64,000 nt of DNA from NCBI RefSeq assembly GCF_900115505.1, contig NZ_FOWQ01000001.1:124001-188000 (forward strand), given 5' to 3'. Of this stretch, positions 51,021 to 57,946 are shown piece by piece; positions within the stretch are counted from its first letter, which is position 1, and the number at the start of each line of letters is the position of its first letter. The DNA is from Geodermatophilus dictyosporus (GTDB lineage Bacteria; Actinomycetota; Actinomycetes; Mycobacteriales; Geodermatophilaceae). A model generated the notes under the pieces. The model was not told the origin of the DNA. It did not search any database and saw only the letters and a program-made list of their open reading frames with translations. A program made the translations under genes and the position numbers.

Positions 51021-52220
51021 CTACCCGCCGTCGGGACCGGTACGCACCGTCAGGGTCACGCCCTCGGCCAGCCGGTAGGGCGCCGTCGCCACCAGGTCAC
51101 CGACCACCCGGCGCAGCCGCGACACCTCCGCCCGCGCGGAGACGACGTGCTGGTCGTCGCCGAACAGGCCGCGGCTCAGCGCCCCGGCGGTGAGGCCGGC
51201 CCGGCCGGCCCGGGCGACGAGCAAGAGCACCTGCGCCTGCCGGCGGGTCAGCCCGGCCGCCCACGGCCCCCCGCCCGCGCGCACTCGCAGCACCGGCGGG
51301 CCGGTGAGGTCGACCTCGGCCGACACCGGCTCGCGGGCGCCGCGCGGGCGCACCAGCCAGCCCTCGCCGAGCCGCTCGGGCGTGCACAGCCCCAGCCCGG
51401 CCACGGCCACCACCCGGCCGGCCTGCGGCGCGGCGACCCGCGGCCGGACGGCGACGCCGGAGCTGTGCGCCACCCAGCCGTCGTCGTCGACCACCAGCAG
51501 CGGGCCCTGCACGCCGGCCACCACCGGGTCGGCGCTGCGCCGCAGCCGCTCCAGCCGCTGCTCGTGGTGCCACCGCAGCCGCGACTCCGCCAGCCGCACC
51601 GACGTCTCCACGAGCGCGCCGATGGCCGGGTGGAGGGTCAGCGCCGGGCCGCTGACGTCGACGACGCCGAGCAGCTCCCCGGTGACCGGCGAGTGGATCG
51701 GCGCGGCGCTGCAGTACCAGGGGTGCTGCGCCTGCTCGAAGTGCTCGGCGGAGAACAGCTGCACCGGCGCGGCCTCGGCCAGCGCCGTTCCGATGGCGTT
51801 GGTGCCCACCGCCGCCTCGGTCCAGGTGGCGCCCTCCGCGAAGCCCAGCCGGTCGGCGTGCAGCCGGGTCGCCGCCGCGCCCTCCCGCCACAGCACCACG
51901 CCCTCGGCGTCGGTGACCACGACGAGGAAGTGCGAGGCGTCGGCGACGCTGCCCAGCACCTGGCGCAGCTCGCCGATCACCAGCGACAGCGCCGAGCGGC
52001 GGCGCCGGGCCTCCACGGCGTCCAGCGGCAGCGGGTCGCGGCCACCCCGCCGCCCGGGGTCCAGGCCCATCCCGAGCACCCGCGTCCACGACCGCTGCAC
52101 CACCCGGCGCGGTGCCACGGGCGGCCGGCCGCCGGCGATCACCGCGTCGTGCACCCGGGTGAGCACCCGGGCGTGGGAGGAGAGGTCCGTCCCGGGCGCG
52201 ACCGCCGACCAGCCGGGCAC
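51021..52220 (-). CDS. GAF-type transcriptional activator (AcoR-like, lacking the AAA+ domain)
   Basis: 399 residues. The AcoR-like N-terminal region (LSSHARVLTRVHDAVIAGGR, RVVQRSWTRVLGMGLDP), a GAF domain about 75-220 (LVVVTDAEGVVLWREG, AVGTNAIGTALAEAAPVQLF, HPWYCSAAPIHSPVTGELLG), then a central domain and a C-terminal winged helix (GLTRRQAQVLLLVARAGRAG, SRGLFGDDQHVVS). AcoR proteins normally have a sigma-54 AAA+ domain; none is present. The GTG at 52220 follows GGAGG; an upstream start at 52289 would add 23 residues and lie over the TGCAA repeats. It is divergent from the monooxygenase it probably controls. Confidence 0.8.
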   Translation of the reverse strand: MPGWSAVAPGTDLSSHARVLTRVHDAVIAGGRPPVAPRRVVQRSWTRVLGMGLDPGRRGGRDPLPLDAVEARRRRSALSLVIGELRQVLGSVADASHFLVVVTDAEGVVLWREGAAATRLHADRLGFAEGATWTEAAVGTNAIGTALAEAAPVQLFSAEHFEQAQHPWYCSAAPIHSPVTGELLGVVDVSGPALTLHPAIGALVETSVRLAESRLRWHHEQRLERLRRSADPVVAGVQGPLLVVDDDGWVAHSSGVAVRPRVAAPQAGRVVAVAGLGLCTPERLGEGWLVRPRGAREPVSAEVDLTGPPVLRVRAGGGPWAAGLTRRQAQVLLLVARAGRAGLTAGALSRGLFGDDQHVVSARAEVSRLRRVVGDLVATAPYRLAEGVTLTVRTGPDGG

Positions 52221-52233
52221 CTGCACCTCCGCG

Positions 52234-52248
52234 TGCAATCCGCTGCAA
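52234..52248. promoter_or_regulatory. Phased TGCAA direct repeats between activator and monooxygenase genes
   Basis: TGCAA occurs at 52234-52238 and 52244-52248, one helical turn apart, inside GTGCAATC and CTGCAACC, in the 103-nt gap between the divergent genes. It is a reasonable activator site. The right-hand unit contains TGCAACC, also an arm of the chr palindrome at 65-80. Confidence 0.4.
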
Positions 52249-52323
52249 CCCTCCCGCCGACGTCGCGGAGGCGCTGTGCTCCCCATCACACCACGTCACA
52301 GCGACGGCGAGGAGGCCCTCCCG

Positions 52324-54162
52324 ATGACGCAGACCCTCGACGCACCCCCCACCACCGCGGGCCGGCGGGCCCGGGACTGGTTCACCGCCCTCGAGGACGC
52401 GCTGCGCGCCCGCGACGTCGAGCGCGCCGCCGGCCTGTTCGCGCGCACCAGCTTCTGGCGCGACCTGGTCGCGTTCAGCTGGAACATCACCACCGTCGAG
52501 GACCGGGCCGGCGTCACCGAGCTGCTCACCGCCACCCTCGACCGCACCGACCCCTCGGGCTTCACCGTGACCGAGGAGCCCGACGAGGCCGACGGCGTCA
52601 CCACCGCCTGGTTCACCTTCGAGACGGCGGTCGGCCGCGGCCGGGGCCTGGTGCGGCTGGTCGAGGAGGACGGGCAGGCGAGGGCGTGGACGTTCCTCAC
52701 CACGCTCCACGAGCTGAAGGGCCACGAGGAGCCCCGCGGCCGGGCGCGGCCCAAGGGCGCCGAGCACGGCGTCAACCGGGAGCGGCAGACCTGGGCCGAG
52801 CGCCGGGCGCGCGAGGACGCCGAGCTCGGCCGCACCACGCAGCCCTACGTGCTCGTCGTCGGCGGCGGTCAGGGCGGCATCGCGCTGGGCGCGCGGCTGC
52901 GGCAGCTCGACGTCCCGGCGCTCGTCGTCGACAAGCACGCCCGCCCCGGCGACCAGTGGCGCAGCCGCTACAAGTCGCTGTGCCTGCACGACCCGGTCTG
53001 GTACGACCACCTGCCCTACCTGCCGTTCCCGGACAACTGGCCCGTGTTCGCCCCCAAGGACAAGATCGGCGACTGGCTCGAGTCGTACGTGAAGGTCATG
53101 GAGATCCCGTACTGGGGCGGCACCCAGGTGCGCAGCGCCACCTACTCGCCGCAAGCCGGCGAGTGGACCGTCGAGGTGGTGCGCGACGGCCCTGGTCACG
53201 AGCGCGAGGAGCTGACGCTGCGGCCGAAGCACCTGGTGCTGGCGACCGGGATGAGCGGGAAGCCCAACGTGCCGGTGCTGCCGGGCCAGGACGTCTTCCG
53301 CGGCGAGCAGCACCACTCCTCGGCCCACCCCGGCCCCGACGAGTACGCCGGGAAGAAGGTCGTCGTCGTCGGCAGCAACAACTCCGCCTTCGACATCTGC
53401 GGCGCGCTGTGGGAGCACGGCGCCGACGTGACGATGGTGCAGCGCACCTCGACGCACATCGTCAAGAGCGACAGCCTCATGGAGATCGGCCTCGGCGCGC
53501 TCTACAGCGAGGAGGCGGTGGCCAACGGGGTCACCACGGAGAAGGCCGACCTGGTGTTCGCCTCCATCCCGTACAAGGTCATGCACGAGTTCCAGATCCC
53601 GCTCTACGAGCAGATGAGGGAGCGCGACGCCGACTTCTACCGCCGCATGGAGGCCGCCGGGTTCCGGCTCGACTGGGGCGACGACGGGTCGGGCCTGTTC
53701 ATGAAGTACCTGCGCCGCGGCTCGGGCTACTACATCGACGTGGGCGCGGCCGACCTGGTGGCCGACGGCGAGGTGGAGCTCGCGCACGGGCAGGTCGACC
53801 ACCTCACCGAGGACGCCGTCGTCCTCGAGGACGGGACCGAGCTGCCGGCCGACCTCGTCGTCTACGCCACCGGCTACGGGTCGATGAACGGCTGGGCGGC
53901 CGACCTGATCAGCCAGGAGGTCGCCGACACGGTGGGCAAGGTCTGGGGCCTGGGGTCGGACACCACCAAGGACCCCGGCCCGTGGGAGGGCGAGCAGCGC
54001 AACATGTGGAAGCCCACCCAGCAGGAGGCGCTGTGGTTCCACGGCGGGAACCTGCACCAGTCGCGGCACTACTCCCTCTACCTGGCGCTGCAGCTCAAGG
54101 CCCGCCACGCCGGCATCCCGACGCCGGTGCACGGCCTGCAGGAGGTGCACCACACCAGCTGA
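52324..54162 (+). CDS. Flavin-containing monooxygenase with N-terminal NTF2-like domain
   Basis: 612 residues. Residues 1 to about 150 form an NTF2/SnoaL-like domain (TTAGRRARDWFTALEDALRA, FWRDLVAFSWNITTVEDRAG), then a YUCCA-like FMO: FAD motif YVLVVGGGQGGIALGARLRQ, WRSRYKSLCLHDPVWYDHLP, FRGEQHHSSAHPG close to the FMO signature, NADPH motif KVVVVGSNNSAFDICGAL, and VVYATGYGSM. It oxidises a carbonyl, amine or sulfur substrate with NADPH and oxygen. The Shine-Dalgarno is GAGGAGG. Control by the divergent GAF activator is inferred. Confidence 0.9.
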   Translation: MTQTLDAPPTTAGRRARDWFTALEDALRARDVERAAGLFARTSFWRDLVAFSWNITTVEDRAGVTELLTATLDRTDPSGFTVTEEPDEADGVTTAWFTFETAVGRGRGLVRLVEEDGQARAWTFLTTLHELKGHEEPRGRARPKGAEHGVNRERQTWAERRAREDAELGRTTQPYVLVVGGGQGGIALGARLRQLDVPALVVDKHARPGDQWRSRYKSLCLHDPVWYDHLPYLPFPDNWPVFAPKDKIGDWLESYVKVMEIPYWGGTQVRSATYSPQAGEWTVEVVRDGPGHEREELTLRPKHLVLATGMSGKPNVPVLPGQDVFRGEQHHSSAHPGPDEYAGKKVVVVGSNNSAFDICGALWEHGADVTMVQRTSTHIVKSDSLMEIGLGALYSEEAVANGVTTEKADLVFASIPYKVMHEFQIPLYEQMRERDADFYRRMEAAGFRLDWGDDGSGLFMKYLRRGSGYYIDVGAADLVADGEVELAHGQVDHLTEDAVVLEDGTELPADLVVYATGYGSMNGWAADLISQEVADTVGKVWGLGSDTTKDPGPWEGEQRNMWKPTQQEALWFHGGNLHQSRHYSLYLALQLKARHAGIPTPVHGLQEVHHTS

Positions 54163-54176
54163 GCGCCCCGCGGACC

Positions 54177-54212
54177 CCGGCGCCGGGGAGGCCCCGAGCC
54201 CCCCGGCGCCGG
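54177..54212. terminator. Bidirectional terminator between monooxygenase and CHAT genes
   Basis: CCGGCGCCGGGG (54177-54188) and CCCCGGCGCCGG (54201-54212) form a perfect 12-bp stem with a 12-nt loop between the two converging stops. Confidence 0.75.
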
Positions 54213-54243
54213 AGCGCGCGCCGTGTTCGCCACCGCCTCCGGG

Positions 54244-56823
54244 TCAGCCGGAGAGGTGCAGCACCCGGAGCGTGCCGTCGTTGAGGTTGGTCACGTAGCC
54301 GCGGGACCCGTCGGGCAGCACCGCGACCGACGTGGGGGCGTCGCCCACTGGCAGCGTGGTCGTGACGCTCCAGTCGTGGGCCGCGACCACCGAGAGCGTG
54401 TCCGCCTCGACGTTGGTGACGTAGGCGAAGTGGCCGTCGGCGGACCAGGTGACGTCCTGCGGGCCGTCCCCGACCGGGATGCTGGTGACGACCGTGTCGG
54501 TGCCCGTGTCGATCACCGTGAGCCGGTCGGCGTCGTAGTTGACGGCCGCGACCAGCGGCCGGTCCGGGTGCACCGCCACCCGGTGCGGGCCCGCGTCGAC
54601 CGGCACGGTCCGCACCACGGTGTCCGTCGCGGTGTCGATGACCGAGACGACGTTCGAGGTGTGGTCGGCCAGGTAGCCGCGCGCGCCGTCGGGGGTGAGC
54701 TCGATGGAGTGCGGCAGGGGGTCCACCGGGATCCGGGTCCGGACCTCGTGGGTCCCGGTGTCGACGACCGCGACCACGTCCGGCCCCTCGACGGGCACGT
54801 AGACCCGCGTCCCGTCGTGGGTCACCGCGGGAGCCCACGGCCGACCGTCCAGGGGGACGGTCGCGACGACCTCCTGCGTCCGGGTGTCGAGGACCGCGAA
54901 CACCCCGTCGGGACGGTCCTCGTCGTACAGACTCAGGTAGGCCGTCCGGCCGTCCGGGGAGAACGCCACGAACTGCGGCGGGCCCTCCGGCACCTCGATG
55001 CGCCCGGTCACCGTGTCGAGCCCGACGTCGACCACCGCGATCTGGTGGGCCTCCCGCTGGGCGACGTAGAGCTGGCGCCCGCTCGGGGTGGCCACCACGT
55101 AGCCCGGGGTCTCGCCCACCGGGATCTCCGCACCGACCGCGGGTTGCGGTACGCCCGGCACCGGGGGCGGGGGACCGGGGGCGGTCGTCTCGGCGGGTCC
55201 CGGGGGTGCGGAGGCGGTCGGGGCCGGCTGGGTGCTGCCGGCCGGCCCACCGGACGGGCCCTGCCGGTCCAGCAGGAGGACCGTCCCGCCGACCAGGCCG
55301 ACCAGGAGCACGACCGCGGCGACGGCGAGCAGGAGCCGCCGCGACGGCCGGGCTCCCGGCGTCGACGGCGCCGGCTCCGCCGGCGGCGGGACCTCCGCCG
55401 GCGGCGGGGGCGGCGGCGGGGGAGGGGACGCGGAGGGGGGAGGGGACGCGGAGGGGGGAGGTGACGCGGACGGGGGAGGCCGGTCCGGGCCGGCCGCGCC
55501 GGTCCCGGCCGGCTTGCTGCGCGCGGGCGTCCGGGGTGCGGCCGGCGGGGTCCCGTCGGGACCCTCGCCTCCGGCCGGCTTCCCCTGCGCACGGGCGCGC
55601 GGCGCCGCGGCCCTGCGGGGGCGCCCGCCCTGCGGGGTCGTGGTCGCGGCGGGGCTGCGGGGACCGGCGGCGCCGCCCGCGGCCGGTGCGCTCCCCGCGT
55701 CGCCCGGCGGGTCGGCGACGTCGAAGACGCGCCCGTCCGGGGCGCGGAGGTAGAGCACCGGGGTGCCCCACTCGACCTCGTTCGGCTGGAGCCGGATCGT
55801 CTTGCGGGCCTCGGCGAGCGCGGCGTCGAGCGGGTAGCCGTCCGCGACGGCCTCGTAGAAGCCGCGGGTGAAGGCGATGGCGGCCCGGTCGGTGATCTCG
55901 AACTGCATGGCGACCACGGCGGGGATGCCCTGGTGGACCAGGCTCTGCGCGGTCCCCGAGTAGGGGTCGCGCCGGCCGCCCCGGGCGCCCTCGCACGAGT
56001 TGAGCACCGCCAGGCGCAGGGTCCGGTGGTCGTGCAGGAGGGCGCCGAGGTCGCAGCCGCTGATGGGCTGCGCCCGGCCGGTCGGGCCCTCCACGGCCAG
56101 CTGGCCGTCCCCCAGCTCGGCGTCGTACCGCCCGTGGCCGATGTAGTGGAAGACGTGGTGCTGGCCGCGCCGCAGCAGCCGTTGCAGCTCGGCCATGGTC
56201 CCGGCCGGGGCCCGCTCGAGCCGGACCCGTCCGGCGTCCTGCAGGCCCCGGAGGGCGTGCTGCAACCGGTCCCACTCGGCGTCCACGTCGAGGGGCGGGA
56301 AGTCGGTGGGGCTGGCGACGAGCACGAGGACGCGCAGTGGCGGCCGCACCGGCAGCGGGCGGATGCGACCGGGGAGGTCGAGGTAGCGCACCACCGGACT
56401 CCACTCCGACAGGGCGAGGTGCCGGCGGGCCTCGCTGTCGTAGAGGTACTCCCAGGGCAGGTCGGCCAGCTCGGGCGAGTCGGTCAGCCGCAGCCGCAGC
56501 CGCAGTCCGGCGTCCCGGCCCTCCGCCTGGTCGAGGCTCGCGGTCAGGGCGCTGTGCACCTGGTCGTGGAAGACGGCGTCGAACAGCCGGGCACCGAAGT
56601 CGCGGACGGCGGCGGCCTCGGGCTCGCCCTGGCCGCGCACCGGGTACCGGCGCGGCCGACCGATGCGCAGCAGGAAGTTCTCCAGCTCCAGGTCGGAGAA
56701 CGGGATCGTGACCGGCACGGGACGGGTCTCGCCGACCGGGGAGTTGAGCACCCGCGCCCGGTAGCTGCCCGGCGAGGCCGGTTCGACCAGCAGGTCGAAG
56801 TCGAGGTAGGTGCGCTGGGTCAT
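54244..56823 (-). CDS. CHAT caspase-like protease with transmembrane segment and external YVTN beta-propeller
   Basis: 859 residues. Residues about 1-325 are an N-terminal extension (TYLDFDLLVEPASPGSYRAR, LADLPWEYLYD) and a CHAT protease domain with an intact dyad: H230 in VFHYIGHGRYD and C277 in VLNSCEGARGG. A Pro/Ala-rich linker follows (about 330-490), then one membrane helix (about 495-518, RLLLAVAAVVLLVGLVGG), a second Pro-rich stretch, and a seven-bladed YVTN propeller (about 558-859; PSGRQLYVAQ, DGTRVYVPV). The topology implies a cytoplasmic protease linked to an extracellular sensor. The ATG overlaps the Trypco1 stop (ATGA). Confidence 0.88.
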   Translation of the reverse strand: MTQRTYLDFDLLVEPASPGSYRARVLNSPVGETRPVPVTIPFSDLELENFLLRIGRPRRYPVRGQGEPEAAAVRDFGARLFDAVFHDQVHSALTASLDQAEGRDAGLRLRLRLTDSPELADLPWEYLYDSEARRHLALSEWSPVVRYLDLPGRIRPLPVRPPLRVLVLVASPTDFPPLDVDAEWDRLQHALRGLQDAGRVRLERAPAGTMAELQRLLRRGQHHVFHYIGHGRYDAELGDGQLAVEGPTGRAQPISGCDLGALLHDHRTLRLAVLNSCEGARGGRRDPYSGTAQSLVHQGIPAVVAMQFEITDRAAIAFTRGFYEAVADGYPLDAALAEARKTIRLQPNEVEWGTPVLYLRAPDGRVFDVADPPGDAGSAPAAGGAAGPRSPAATTTPQGGRPRRAAAPRARAQGKPAGGEGPDGTPPAAPRTPARSKPAGTGAAGPDRPPPSASPPPSASPPPSASPPPPPPPPPAEVPPPAEPAPSTPGARPSRRLLLAVAAVVLLVGLVGGTVLLLDRQGPSGGPAGSTQPAPTASAPPGPAETTAPGPPPPVPGVPQPAVGAEIPVGETPGYVVATPSGRQLYVAQREAHQIAVVDVGLDTVTGRIEVPEGPPQFVAFSPDGRTAYLSLYDEDRPDGVFAVLDTRTQEVVATVPLDGRPWAPAVTHDGTRVYVPVEGPDVVAVVDTGTHEVRTRIPVDPLPHSIELTPDGARGYLADHTSNVVSVIDTATDTVVRTVPVDAGPHRVAVHPDRPLVAAVNYDADRLTVIDTGTDTVVTSIPVGDGPQDVTWSADGHFAYVTNVEADTLSVVAAHDWSVTTTLPVGDAPTSVAVLPDGSRGYVTNLNDGTLRVLHLSG
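55419..55472 (-). repeat. Three tandem 18-bp repeats in the CHAT linker
   Basis: GGGGAGGGGACGCGGAGG occurs at 55419-55436 and 55437-55454, and with two changes at 55455-55472. It is in frame and encodes PPPSAS repeats of the flexible linker. Near-identity of the copies at the DNA level indicates recent slippage, so copy number probably varies between strains. Confidence 0.85.
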
Positions 56824-57197
56824 CCGGCGGCCCCGTCCGCCGGGTCGTCCCGGCCGGGCCGCCAGGTCATCGACACCGTGAAGTTGCCCGTGGAGCTGGC
56901 GCCGGCCACGAAGGCCCCCACCTCGGCACTGAGCTCGATGCCGAAGTCGACCGTGATCTCCGCCAGGTTCCGGTCCACCGACCGCAGGCGCTGCACGAGT
57001 GCCTGCACGGCCGGCTGCACGCGGCTGACGGCCGCCTCGAAGCTCTGCTGCGCCTGCTCGACCACCCGCTGGTCCCGGTCCCCCCACCCCCGGGTGACCT
57101 CGCCGCCGGCGTACCCGCCGGCCGCGGTGCCGTCCCCGACCCGCACCAGCACGGTGCCGCCGCTCTCCAGCGCGAACTCCACGACCCGCTCGACCAC
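56820..57197 (-). CDS. Trypsin-co-occurring domain (Trypco1, CU044_2847 family) protein
   Basis: 125 residues of the family found next to trypsin-like and CHAT proteases in bacterial conflict islands: VERVVEFALESGGTVLVRVG, DQRVVEQAQQSFEAAVSRVQ, LRSVDRNLAEITVDFGIELS and EVGAFVAGASSTGNFTVSMTWR match its beta-helix-beta-hairpin layout. In the literature this domain is thought to be a partner or substrate of the protease. The GTG start has a weak Shine-Dalgarno. It is the first gene of the two-gene operon and overlaps the CHAT gene by 4 nt, so the proteins are made in fixed proportion. Confidence 0.82.
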   Translation of the reverse strand: MVERVVEFALESGGTVLVRVGDGTAAGGYAGGEVTRGWGDRDQRVVEQAQQSFEAAVSRVQPAVQALVQRLRSVDRNLAEITVDFGIELSAEVGAFVAGASSTGNFTVSMTWRPGRDDPADGAAG

Positions 57198-57546
57198 GAC
57201 CGATCACCCACCCGCCAGTCGGGACACCGTCGTCCCCGGTCCCGGTGAGCTCCGGAGGAGCGCCCCTGTCCCGCCGCTGCGGGACCCGGGCGCGCGTCGA
57301 CGCGCGCGTGGTCCTCCCGACTGGCGCCGACTGCCGAGCACGTCTCCCCCTCGGAACACCTGCTTCCGAATGACGCACCGATGACGCTAGAGAGCCTTCC
57401 GGTGACCGTCCAGTGAGTTGGGCGCGTCCGGACGCCGCCACGCGTCGCGGACGACGCCACCGCCCCGGCCGGCCCGCCCGCCGCTCGACCGGTGCCGCCG
57501 GGCTCCCGCCGATAGGGTCGGGCCGACCCAGCGGCAGCGGACGGGG
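57198..57546. other. Divergent intergenic region between the Trypco1-CHAT operon and DUF6394
   Basis: The only gap of more than 300 bases in the window. I see no gene in it. It holds the promoter noted below, a leader of about 180 nt for the protease operon, two direct ATGACGC repeats at 57370-57376 and 57381-57387, and a 16-bp CG-rich palindrome (57291-57306). The base composition from 57300 to 57420 is less GC-rich than the coding DNA around it. Confidence 0.6.
57384..57412 (-). promoter_or_regulatory. Candidate promoter of the Trypco1-CHAT operon
   Basis: On the minus strand TGGACG (57412-57407), a 17-nt spacer and TAGCGT (57389-57384) form a reasonable promoter. Transcription would start near 57377, leaving a 5' leader of about 180 nt before the GTG at 57197, unusual in a genome with many leaderless genes. 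Confidence 0.45.
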
Positions 57547-57945
57547 GTGTCGGACCGCGTGAACCTCGAGAAGGTGGTCTTCGGGTTCTTCGTCCTGCTC
57601 GCCGCCACGCTGAACTTCGGTTTCTTCCTCGGCGACCTCGACCGGCCCGAGCTGCACAACGTGTACGAGCTGTTCGCCGCCGTGGTGGTCAACCTGATCG
57701 CCACCGTGCTCAAGTTCGGCGACCGCACGCAGATCGGCGCGGTGCACCTGGCCACCAGCCTGGTGGCCGACCTGCAGCTCATCGCGGCGTCGCTGACCTG
57801 GGCCTACGCCGCGTACATCTCCAGCGAGGGCCTCACCGCCGGCGCGACGGCCAGCATGGTGTCGCTGTCGGGCGGGGCGCTGCTGGCCAACCTGGTCTCC
57901 GTCGTCCTGCTGGTCGTGGAGACCGTCTCCTTCCAGCGGCACTGA
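57547..57945 (+). CDS. DUF6394 family membrane protein
   Basis: 132 residues with four membrane helices: about 10-32 (VVFGFFVLLAATLNFGFFLG), 42-58 (ELFAAVVVNLIATVLKFG), 68-92 and 108-128. The conserved core (RPELHNVYELFAAVVVNLIA, then DRTQIGAVHLATSLVADLQL) is that of DUF6394. It ends 1 nt before the potassium-channel gene starts, and I expect the two proteins to work together. The GTG start at 57547 is preferred; one at 57559 is possible. Confidence 0.82.
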   Translation: MSDRVNLEKVVFGFFVLLAATLNFGFFLGDLDRPELHNVYELFAAVVVNLIATVLKFGDRTQIGAVHLATSLVADLQLIAASLTWAYAAYISSEGLTAGATASMVSLSGGALLANLVSVVLLVVETVSFQRH

Positions 57946-57946
57946 C

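Noticed and set aside
57291-57306. Palindrome CGCGCGTCGACGCGCG
   Set aside because: It is perfect but made of alternating C and G, which arises easily at this base composition. I keep it only as part of the leader description.
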